IMG/VR virus record: IMGVR_UViG_3300032092_000263
Span: 1 to 23,623 of that record
Strand: one strand, 5' to 3'
DNA: 23,623 nucleotides
From: a virus
How positions within the stretch are numbered: position 1 is the first letter of the stretch; the number at the start of each line of letters is the position of its first letter. Under the pieces are notes generated by a model. It ran no database searches. It was not told the origin of the DNA and worked only from the letters and a program-made list of their open reading frames with translations. A program made the position numbers and the translations under genes. This document shows, piece after piece, positions 1 through 6,252 of the stretch.

Positions 1-2
1 TT

Positions 3-650
3 CGTGCTCATCGTATCAAAGTTGGCGACAATAAAAAAGATGATGTGGAAGATATGAAAGAAGAAGCTGATATGTCTCACATTGAAGACCATAAAGATCA
101 GCAAGAGAAAAATATCGAAGACCAGTTAATGGCTGAGTTAGATTTAACTGACGAGCAAATTGATCACATTGTTGATTCTGCTCAAGAAGATGACTTTATC
201 GAAGAGTATGATGATGAAGAATTATCTATTGTTGATGAAGACAGTGGCGAAGAAATCCCAGAAGAAGAATACACTGGTGTCAATGAAGAAAAACTAATGG
301 AAGTTCTATCCAAAGTAGAACGCATCCGTGCTCGTTTACGTTTTGCTAAAACCAAAGGCAAGCGTGAGCGTAAAGCACAAATTGCCCTAAGAACACGTTC
401 GACAAATGCTGTTGCAAATAAACGTGCACGTCGTTTGGCAATTAAGTTAATGAAGAATCGTTTACTGCGTGGTAGAGATGCCAACAAAATCTCCATTGGT
501 GAGAAAGAACGCATTGAACGTATAATCCAAAAACGTAAAGTTATCGTTGGACGTATTGCTTTAAAGTTAGTACCACGCATCCGTCAGATTGAGAAGTCAC
601 GTTTATCACATACTAAATTTACAAAAGGTGCACCAAATGTTGCGTTTTAA
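3..650 (+). CDS. Conserved T4-like phage protein, C-terminal part (5' truncated by window)
   Basis: The reading frame is open to the left edge, so the gene starts upstream; a GTG at 45 and an ATG at 54 exist but neither has a convincing ribosome binding site. The visible part has an acidic first half (runs such as EEYDDEELSIVDED) and a strongly basic second half with the segments RARRLAIKLMKNR, GEKERIERIIQKRK and LKLVPRIRQIEKSRLS. I recall similar basic helical segments in proteins of marine T4-like phages, where the function is unassigned. The split charge suggests a DNA-associated or scaffold-like protein, but that is inference. The next gene overlaps its 3' end, starting at 637, which implies co-translation with the head-region genes that follow. 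Confidence 0.7.
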   Translation, partial: RAHRIKVGDNKKDDVEDMKEEADMSHIEDHKDQQEKNIEDQLMAELDLTDEQIDHIVDSAQEDDFIEEYDDEELSIVDEDSGEEIPEEEYTGVNEEKLMEVLSKVERIRARLRFAKTKGKRERKAQIALRTRSTNAVANKRARRLAIKLMKNRLLRGRDANKISIGEKERIERIIQKRKVIVGRIALKLVPRIRQIEKSRLSHTKFTKGAPNVAF

Positions 651-1572
651 AGAATACATCTCAGAAGTAAAGACATGTAACTGTTGGAATGGTTACAAGC
701 GTGTTCCAGGAACTAAGCCATGTGAGCCAGGTTCTTGTGTTAAAGAATCTGCCATTGCTGAAGGTGGTCTCTGGGATAATATCCACGCTAAACAAAAACG
801 TATTAAGGCTGGTTCTGGTGAACGTATGCGCAAACCTGGAAGCAAAGGTGCTCCAACTGATGCTGCGTTAAAAGCATCTCAAAATGAAGAAGTTGAACAG
901 ATTGATGAGTTAGATACAAAAACTTTAAAATCTTATGTTAATAAAAATCTAAAGTCTAATGACACTAGCTCTAAAAGAGATACTGGATTGTATACAGCGA
1001 CTAATAAAATTGCTAAAACACAAGCAACTTCAACATTAGATAAAAAAGTTAAAACACTTGGTAACACATCAGCAAGAGATCATAAAAATCCATATGAGTA
1101 TGAAGCATCTCGTTCTGAATTAAAGAACAGAGGATCTCATAATTTTGCAGGACGCAAAACTAAAACTGAAGAAGTTGACCTAGAAGAAACAACCCCATAC
1201 TACAACAAACCATCTTTTCTAAAGAAGATGTCTCGTATTGCTAAACAAGAACGCCAAGCACGTGAAAAAAAAGAAGCCGAAGCTAAGAAACCTGTTAAAG
1301 AAGAAACTATGGATGAAGCTGCCATCGATGCTAAAGGACACAAAAGTTCTACTGGTGGTTTAACTCAAAAGGGACGTGATGCATACAATGCTAAAGGTGC
1401 TAATCTACAAGCACCAGTAACTACCCCACCATCAAAGTTAAAAGCTGGCAGCAAAGCATACAATCGTCGCAAGTCTTTCTGTGCTCGTATGAGTGGCGTT
1501 GATGGTCCAATGAAAGATGAAAAGGGTCGTCCGACTCGTAAAGCACTAGCACTACGTAAATGGAATTGTTAA
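637..1572 (+). CDS. Putative internal head/virion protein with Cys module and conserved phage domains
   Basis: A 311-residue hydrophilic protein. ATG 637 is chosen over an upstream in-frame start at 589 because AAAGGTG precedes it and the N-terminus MLRFKEYISEV resembles that of the downstream gene (MNFKTFLETV). A four-Cys module (C14, C16, C29, C34) is followed by GLWDNIHAKQKRIKAGSGER, which resembles the DUF5872 signature. The C-terminal 70 residues (RRKSFCARMSG ... ALRKWNC) resemble DUF6321; both names are from memory. Between them lie acidic motifs EEVEQIDE and EEVDLEE, which fit the (L/I)-x-E cleavage rule of the T4 prohead protease gp21. I infer a protein packaged in the head. Its biochemical role is unknown. 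Confidence 0.65.
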   Translation: MLRFKEYISEVKTCNCWNGYKRVPGTKPCEPGSCVKESAIAEGGLWDNIHAKQKRIKAGSGERMRKPGSKGAPTDAALKASQNEEVEQIDELDTKTLKSYVNKNLKSNDTSSKRDTGLYTATNKIAKTQATSTLDKKVKTLGNTSARDHKNPYEYEASRSELKNRGSHNFAGRKTKTEEVDLEETTPYYNKPSFLKKMSRIAKQERQAREKKEAEAKKPVKEETMDEAAIDAKGHKSSTGGLTQKGRDAYNAKGANLQAPVTTPPSKLKAGSKAYNRRKSFCARMSGVDGPMKDEKGRPTRKALALRKWNC

Positions 1573-1573
1573 T

Positions 1574-2023
1574 ATGGATGAATTGAAATTATCTCTTAAA
1601 ATAACATTAGCAAATACATTTTTAATGTATTTCAAAACACAATCCTATCACTGGAATGTTGAAGGTATGTTCTTCCCGTTGTTCCACGATTTCTTTGGTG
1701 AACTTTACCAAGAAGTCTACGGAGCAGTTGATCCTCTTGCAGAAGAAATTCGTGCACTTGATGATTACGCTCCGATGTCTCTTGACGAGTTGCACAGTAC
1801 TGCAACTGTTAAAGAAGATGTAGTAAGACCAGTACTCATAAGAGATATGCTGGAAAACTTGCAACAAGCTAATCAAGAAGTCTTAGATAGCCTAAATAAA
1901 GTGTTCGATCTAGCAACAGCAGAAAAAGAGCAAGGACTTGCTGATTTTGCTGGCAGCAGAATAGATGCCCATAAGAAACATGCTTGGATGATTCGTTCAA
2001 GTCTAAAAAAGATAGAGGAATAA
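1574..2023 (+). CDS. Dps/ferritin-like protein
   Basis: A 149-residue protein with the Dps pattern: Y-H-W-N-V-E-G near residue 27, then F-x-x-L-F-H-D-F-F, and D-P-L-A-E-E-I-R-A-L-D. These place the His, Asp and Glu residues that form the inter-subunit ferroxidase site in Dps proteins. Dps proteins form 12-mers that oxidise and store iron and protect DNA from Fenton chemistry. The length is near normal for the family (about 150-180). It starts one base after the previous stop and ends one base before the next start, between two proteins that look like internal head components. It may therefore act in the virion or late in infection. The family call is firm; the location is inference. Confidence 0.85.
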   Translation: MDELKLSLKITLANTFLMYFKTQSYHWNVEGMFFPLFHDFFGELYQEVYGAVDPLAEEIRALDDYAPMSLDELHSTATVKEDVVRPVLIRDMLENLQQANQEVLDSLNKVFDLATAEKEQGLADFAGSRIDAHKKHAWMIRSSLKKIEE

Positions 2024-2024
2024 T

Positions 2025-3896
2025 ATGAATTTTAAAACATTTTTAGAGACTGTTAATAAGTCTGACATTCCAGCGTACTTACGCAAGAATGATAAGATGA
2101 CCACTAAAGATCTAGAAAAAGAACGTACACAGAATCGTTCCCATCCAGAAACTATTAAAAAGATTAATGGTACTCAGATGGAAGAAGTTGAACAGATCGA
2201 TGAAAAGTCTGAACAAGCTAAACGTAATAAGACCATGAAGAATATGATGGACGCATCTCGTGGTGCACGTTATAAAGTTCAGAACAAACTAAGTGGTGAT
2301 GATGTTCGTGACTGGGACGGTAAACATCCTACTCCAAGAGCACAAAACGTAGCAATTGGTCGTGCCTTGCGTAATGAAGACGCTGAACAAGTAGACGAAG
2401 GACGTATGAAAGCCATCGCAACAAATGCTCAAGAAACAGATCGTTTAAAGAAAAAAGATGATGTTCCATTCGATGGTCCATACACTAAGACTCCAGCAAC
2501 TACAACAGACAAGTCTGGTGCAGTTCATACAGCTATGAGTCGTGCAAAGCACTTGGCTAAACAAGCAATGAAGAATGTTAAAGAAGAAGCTGAGGTTTTA
2601 GACGAACTGCGTCCACTAACTTATATGTCATATCACAATAAAGCTACCGCAATAGGACGAGATGGAAAAAAAGCATTTGACAAAAGTGGTAAAGACCGAT
2701 CTACTAATATTGCAAAAGCAGATAAGCGAGTGATCGACGCTGTCCATGGAAGGGGACCTCTACCTAAACTATACCCAACTGCTAAGAAAACTACACTAGG
2801 TAAGAAAGCACAAGCTGCTATTCGCTCTGATGCTAAGTGGAATGAAGAAGTTGAATTAGAAGAAGGTTACGATAAATCTTCAGAGCATCATAAAAATGCT
2901 CGTAAAATGGCAAAAGACTATGATGGTAAAGCAACTTTTCATCCCAATGGTCACGCTGAAGTAAGAATGCGTTCAATAGTTCATGGGTATAGCACTCTTA
3001 ATCCGAAAGGAACTACTTTAATGTCTGGTGAAGATTTGGCCAATCGTGCTTGTAAGGAACATGGTAAAGGTAAAGTTCAAGGTAATGTAGTTCACTTCAA
3101 AGAAGAAAAAGACGAACAAGAGTATGGTTATGAAGGCGATATGGCTTTGAATCAGTTGGCAACGCTAACACGTTGCGCTGAAATGATTAAAGATACACTA
3201 AAGCCAGATACTGATTTGCCAGAGTGGGTTCAGTCTAAGATTACTCTTGCCACTGATTACATTCAAACTGCAGCTGACTATTTGTATTCTGAGTCTGAAG
3301 TTAATGAGGGCTACTACGAAAAGCCAGCATCAGCATATCGCCGTAAAGGTGACGAAGTGAGAGATCCAACTCCAGTTGCTCCAGTTCCAGCTAAGAAGTA
3401 TATCAAAGGTACACCTGAGAATAAAGCAGCAAGAGCAGCAAGCAAGCCAATCAATGGTATGCCAACTAATGTAAAGTCAGAAGAACTTAAAGGCAATCAA
3501 CACAAGATTGATAAAAACAAGAATGGTAAGATTGATGCCCATGACTTTAAGTTACTGCGTAAAGAAGAGCAGTCTAAAGAACAATTTGAAAACGGAGAAT
3601 TGGAAACAATGTCAAAATCATACAAACAATTTGTTGAATCATTAAACGAAATTAAAATGTCAGATTTGCCATCGCGTAAAATAAGTGGTTCAAGCTACGG
3701 TGCTCAATACCACGATTCAGAAGGCGATGATGAAGAAGAAAAACCAAAAGCTAAACCAGCAGCAGATGCTGTAAAGCGTGGTCGTGGTCGTCCAGCAGGT
3801 GCTAAATCTGGTGCACGTCAAAGTGGCTCTGCCGTTAAGTCAAAGAATGGCGCAGACTACACTGGTTATAAATTACACTTACCAAATAAGAACTAA
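2025..3896 (+). CDS. Large putative internal head protein with EF-hand-like loop and AT-hook
   Basis: A 623-residue, hydrophilic, lysine-rich protein with no membrane segment. It starts MNFKTFLETV, like its neighbour at 637. Acidic motifs recur: EEVEQIDE, EDAEQVDE, EEAEVLDE, EEVELEE and SEVNE. Several match the (L/I)-x-E rule for T4 gp21 prohead protease. A canonical EF-hand-type loop (DKNKNGKIDAHDF) is encoded around 3508-3546. The C-terminus carries RGRGRPAGAKSG, an AT-hook-like minor-groove binding motif, and ends YKLHLPNKN. A second start-like N-terminus (MSKSYKQFVESLNEI) appears in frame at 3609. I infer a DNA-associated capsid-internal protein processed during head maturation. No enzymatic domain is recognised. 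Confidence 0.7.
   Translation: MNFKTFLETVNKSDIPAYLRKNDKMTTKDLEKERTQNRSHPETIKKINGTQMEEVEQIDEKSEQAKRNKTMKNMMDASRGARYKVQNKLSGDDVRDWDGKHPTPRAQNVAIGRALRNEDAEQVDEGRMKAIATNAQETDRLKKKDDVPFDGPYTKTPATTTDKSGAVHTAMSRAKHLAKQAMKNVKEEAEVLDELRPLTYMSYHNKATAIGRDGKKAFDKSGKDRSTNIAKADKRVIDAVHGRGPLPKLYPTAKKTTLGKKAQAAIRSDAKWNEEVELEEGYDKSSEHHKNARKMAKDYDGKATFHPNGHAEVRMRSIVHGYSTLNPKGTTLMSGEDLANRACKEHGKGKVQGNVVHFKEEKDEQEYGYEGDMALNQLATLTRCAEMIKDTLKPDTDLPEWVQSKITLATDYIQTAADYLYSESEVNEGYYEKPASAYRRKGDEVRDPTPVAPVPAKKYIKGTPENKAARAASKPINGMPTNVKSEELKGNQHKIDKNKNGKIDAHDFKLLRKEEQSKEQFENGELETMSKSYKQFVESLNEIKMSDLPSRKISGSSYGAQYHDSEGDDEEEKPKAKPAADAVKRGRGRPAGAKSGARQSGSAVKSKNGADYTGYKLHLPNKN
3609..3896 (+). CDS. Possible nested gene or internal start within the large head-region protein
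   Basis: An in-frame ATG within the 2025-3896 gene would give a 95-residue protein starting MSKSYKQFVESLNEI. This N-terminus has the same pattern (short polar lead, aromatic-K-x-[FY]-[LIV]-E/S) as the starts of the genes at 637 and 2025. GGAG (12 bases upstream) and GGAA (closer) could serve as ribosome binding sites. The product would hold the acidic stretch and the AT-hook-like RGRGRPAG segment. Either two genes fused in this phage, or an internal start makes a separate DNA-binding product. Only the motif similarity supports it. Confidence 0.35.
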   Translation: MSKSYKQFVESLNEIKMSDLPSRKISGSSYGAQYHDSEGDDEEEKPKAKPAADAVKRGRGRPAGAKSGARQSGSAVKSKNGADYTGYKLHLPNKN

Positions 3897-3911
3897 CTAA
3901 GGGGAATTAAA

Positions 3912-4181
3912 ATGGCACTATGGTCAAATACAGACGCAGAAGGCAGCAAACCAAAATATCTAAACACTGCTGGTAAAGCAGCTGTTGAAGGTATCTCTGC
4001 AGCAGAAGCAGCAATTGCAGCAAACAAAGCAAAGGGTGTTGCTCATGCTGGTTGGGTTACTACTCGTACTTATACTGATGCACAAGGTCGTACTCGCAAC
4101 AAGACTGAAGTTCTAGTTGCTATGGGTTCAATGACTGGCGATGATAATACTGATGATACTACTATTGGTATTGATGCCTAA
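3912..4181 (+). CDS. Small conserved T4-like phage protein, probably virion-associated
   Basis: An 89-residue protein preceded by a good ribosome binding site (AAGGGGAATTAAA then ATG). It is Ala-rich (GISAAEAAIAANKAKG) with a motif HAGWVTTRTYTDAQGRTR and an acidic tail. I recall similar proteins starting MALW(S/G) in marine T4-like phages, with no settled function. It is the last gene before a strong intrinsic terminator, so it closes the head-region transcript. Its tail includes the CTAAATA late-promoter-like sequence that overlaps its stop codon. Confidence 0.75.
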   Translation: MALWSNTDAEGSKPKYLNTAGKAAVEGISAAEAAIAANKAKGVAHAGWVTTRTYTDAQGRTRNKTEVLVAMGSMTGDDNTDDTTIGIDA

Positions 4182-4184
4182 ATA
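4178..4184 (+). promoter_or_regulatory. Late-promoter-like CTAAATA
   Basis: CTAAATA resembles the T4 late promoter core TATAAATA and overlaps the stop codon of the small gene before it. A transcript from it would begin close to the 5' arm of the hairpin at 4193-4213. The motif is short and the DNA AT-rich, so chance is possible. Confidence 0.35.
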
Positions 4185-4192
4185 GTAGTAAT

Positions 4193-4220
4193 GAGGGGAG
4201 ATTGGCTCCCCTCTCGTTTT
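4193..4220 (+). terminator. Intrinsic terminator
   Basis: GAGGGGAG and CTCCCCTC form a perfect 8-bp GC-rich stem with a 5-base loop (ATTGG), followed by TCGTTTT. This fits a Rho-independent terminator ending the head-region operon. The next gene begins about 15 bases further on. Confidence 0.85.
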
Positions 4221-4234
4221 ACGATTGATTGGAA

Positions 4235-4612
4235 ATGAGAGAACCTTTGAGTGAAAATAACTTTCTTCTACATGCTATGCATCACTATGATAATCCGCAG
4301 TGTTCTAACATAGAAGAGTTTGAAGATGATTTAAAGAAGTTTGTTTATCTTAAGAAACTAATATATCGTTATAAGAATGTTGGTGAGTTAAGAGAAAGAT
4401 TAATCTTAAATCATATAATTGTTCTCTACAATATTTTTGGCGATGAAACAACTCGTATGTTGTTTCATAAGATTGAAGAGCCATTGTGGCCACAGTTAGT
4501 CACGTTTTTGGTTTATCTTAATCGTATGCCTGAAAGCGTACCTGAGTATGGAATTACCTTGGCAGATATTAAACTAGACGAAACTATTATTGCTGTATTA
4601 AGGAAGATATGA
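4235..4612 (+). CDS. Conserved T4-like phage protein of unknown function
   Basis: About 125 residues, rich in helix-forming segments, with conserved-looking stretches HHYDNPQC, LRERLILNHIIVLYNIFG and WPQLVTFLVYLNR. I recall this family from cyanophages and pelagiphages but know no function. The start is uncertain: TTG 4229, ATG 4235 and TTG 4247 are all in frame. TTG 4247 has GAGAG upstream and would give MSENNFLL, which looks closest to relatives as I remember them. It ends in an ATGA overlap with the next gene, so the two are probably translated together. Confidence 0.8.
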   Translation: MREPLSENNFLLHAMHHYDNPQCSNIEEFEDDLKKFVYLKKLIYRYKNVGELRERLILNHIIVLYNIFGDETTRMLFHKIEEPLWPQLVTFLVYLNRMPESVPEYGITLADIKLDETIIAVLRKI

Positions 4613-5142
4613 GTAGGTTAGTAGACAATCTTATTGCATACCGAATTCTGTCAATGCTTATCAAACCATTTTCAGAAACAAGTGCATACCAATTGGGTAT
4701 TATCGATGATAAAGGTAAGAACCTAAAGAAGAGCAGCACACTCACAACTACCAAAGAAAAAGACGCATACACATATTTACATCGTTTGGTGTTTAATATG
4801 AAAAAGATTATCAATCGTCTTCCAGGTGGTGAGTCAAAGCTAAAGAATTTAGTTAGTGCGTTCTTTCTAGTAAAAGAATACTACGAAACAAACGATCGTT
4901 CATTATCACTTATGGAAGAACGATATAATACACTACTGGAAAAAGTAAGTAAATATAATTTAACTCTAGTTGAAGAAGAAATGCTTATTGTTGAATTTCT
5001 TGAGCGTGGTATTATATTAGAAGATGGTGTGGCAAATGTTACTGGTGCTGCTGTTTCAACAGATACTCCTGCTCCATTGAAGAAAGATATTAAAAAGTAT
5101 AAACAGATCGCTAGAAGAAAAATTCCAGTAGAGGTTGCATAA
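4609..5142 (+). CDS. Conserved T4-like phage protein of unknown function
   Basis: A 177-residue soluble protein starting MSRLVDNLIAYRIL, with segments YQLGIIDDKGKNLKKSS, DAYTYLHRLVFNMKKI and LPGGESKLKNLV. I recall a well conserved family in marine T4-like phages without an assigned role. It overlaps its neighbours at both ends: ATGA with the gene before and TAATG with the Rz-like gene after. It therefore sits in the same transcript as the probable lysis accessory genes. The lysine-rich, mainly helical composition gives no enzyme clue. Confidence 0.8.
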   Translation: MSRLVDNLIAYRILSMLIKPFSETSAYQLGIIDDKGKNLKKSSTLTTTKEKDAYTYLHRLVFNMKKIINRLPGGESKLKNLVSAFFLVKEYYETNDRSLSLMEERYNTLLEKVSKYNLTLVEEEMLIVEFLERGIILEDGVANVTGAAVSTDTPAPLKKDIKKYKQIARRKIPVEVA

Positions 5143-5585
5143 TGTGGATGTTGAGTTTTATTCCAGACGCAATACTACTCTGGACAATTCATATTATATT
5201 GATAGCTGGTGTAATTGGTGTTGCTGCATCATACACAGTATTTAAATTTCCATTTATAAATCGTTATCGTTTACCAATTCAAATAATTTCATTTCTGTTG
5301 GTAGTTGTTGGTATCTTCTTTGAAGGTAGTTATGCAACAGAGAAAAGCTGGCGTGATCGTGTAGCGGAATTACAAGAAAAAGTAGCAAAAGCAGAAGCCC
5401 AGTCTAAAGTAGCAAATGAAAATATAAAAACTGTCTACGTAGACAAAGTAAGAATTGTTAAAGAACAACAAGTAGTTGTTCAAGAAAAGATTAAAACTGT
5501 TGAATTAAAGATTGATTCACAGTGTAAAATAACTGCGGATACCGTTGATATTTTAAACGAAGCAGCAAAGGGTAGTAAGAAATGA
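5142..5585 (+). CDS. Rz-like inner-membrane spanin (i-spanin)
   Basis: A 147-residue protein with two hydrophobic segments (about residues 8-32 and 45-62), followed by a long charged coiled coil (ELQEKVAKAEAQSKVANEN onward). The C-terminal segment SQCKITADTVDILNEAAK resembles the ends of Rz-type i-spanins. Such proteins sit in the inner membrane and pair with an outer-membrane lipoprotein to fuse the two membranes in the last step of lysis. The next gene, a small lipoprotein, overlaps by ATGA, the usual Rz/Rz1 arrangement. A second TM segment is unusual, since most i-spanins have one. The call rests on architecture and context, not on a firm family match. Confidence 0.6.
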   Translation: MWMLSFIPDAILLWTIHIILIAGVIGVAASYTVFKFPFINRYRLPIQIISFLLVVVGIFFEGSYATEKSWRDRVAELQEKVAKAEAQSKVANENIKTVYVDKVRIVKEQQVVVQEKIKTVELKIDSQCKITADTVDILNEAAKGSKK

Positions 5586-5842
5586 AACTCTTGTTACTTA
5601 TTCCTGCAGTTCTTTTAACTGGATGTTTGGTCACTCCAGTTAAACAAAACTTTCCTGAAGTACCACCTGAAATTATGATAGCATGTCCTGACCTAAAAAC
5701 TGTGGAGCCAACTGAAAAACTATCTGAAGTTTTGAAAGTTGTTGTCGATAACTATGGGCAATATCACGAGTGTCGTGCCAAAGTAGATGCATGGCTAGAG
5801 TGGTATAAAACCCAGAAACAAATTTTTAAGACTGTAAACTAA
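5582..5842 (+). CDS. Rz1-like outer-membrane lipoprotein (o-spanin)
   Basis: An 86-residue protein with a lipoprotein signal peptide, MKLLLLIPAVLLTGC; the lipobox LTGC makes Cys15 the lipidated residue. The mature part is about 72 residues and has a Pro-rich beginning (PVKQNFPEVPPE), as in many o-spanins. Later comes VVVDNYGQYHECRAKVDAWLEWY, a segment I recall as conserved in T4-like marine phages. The start overlaps the stop of the Rz-like gene. The inferred role is to bind the i-spanin across the periplasm and disrupt the outer membrane at lysis. Confidence 0.65.
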   Translation: MKLLLLIPAVLLTGCLVTPVKQNFPEVPPEIMIACPDLKTVEPTEKLSEVLKVVVDNYGQYHECRAKVDAWLEWYKTQKQIFKTVN

Positions 5843-5843
5843 G

Positions 5844-6200
5844 ATGGAACTACCAGAAAGACTCGCTAAATTGGAAGCACAAGTAGAAACAATAAAAGAG
5901 GATGTCAAAGAATTGAAGCACGATATCAAAGAAGTGCATTCTCGTTTGACTACTTCAAACAGAGAAATCGTGGACAAGATTGACGATATGCAAACACGTA
6001 TTGAACACAAGATGCAAGCTAATGCAAAGATCAATCAAGATCAACACGAAGTCATTCGTAAAGATGTCGTTGAAGATCTAGAAAGAATGAATACCCGTGT
6101 TTCTGCATTGGAACAGTGGAAGTGGTATGTAATCGGTGGTGCTGCTGTTGCAGGGTTTGTTCTTGGACACATCAACGAGATCGCAAACTACATAAAATAA
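5844..6200 (+). CDS. XhlA-like coiled-coil protein with C-terminal membrane anchor
   Basis: A 118-residue protein: residues 1-90 are a continuous heptad-rich, charged coiled coil (LPERLAKLEAQVETIKEDVK onward), and WYVIGGAAVAGFVLGHI near residue 92 forms one membrane segment close to the C-terminus. This is the layout of the hemolysin XhlA family, found near holin and endolysin genes. It follows the spanin-like pair by one base, supporting a lysis-related role. A tail-anchored scaffold with another function would look the same. Confidence 0.55.
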   Translation: MELPERLAKLEAQVETIKEDVKELKHDIKEVHSRLTTSNREIVDKIDDMQTRIEHKMQANAKINQDQHEVIRKDVVEDLERMNTRVSALEQWKWYVIGGAAVAGFVLGHINEIANYIK

Positions 6201-6221
6201 ATTTTCTTTTTATTATGAATC

Positions 6222-6240
6222 AGAGTAAAATTGTTACTCT
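6222..6240 (+). promoter_or_regulatory. Hairpin just upstream of the primase ribosome binding site
   Basis: AGAGTAA and TTACTCT form a perfect 7-bp stem with a 5-base loop, ending a few bases before the GTGGGG ribosome binding site of the primase gene. No T tract follows, so it is not a terminator. It may modulate primase translation or mRNA stability. Confidence 0.4.
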
Positions 6241-6252
6241 TGTGGGGTTATT

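Noticed and set aside
589-636. Upstream extension of the Cys-module protein to 589
   Set aside because: The extension lies within the coding end of the previous gene, lacks a ribosome binding site, and would hide the shared N-terminal pattern that begins at 637.
1892-1898. CTAAATA motif within the Dps-like gene
   Set aside because: It is inside a conserved coding region with no start codon following nearby; in AT-rich DNA such short matches are expected by chance. The same applies to 9319-9325 in nrdA.
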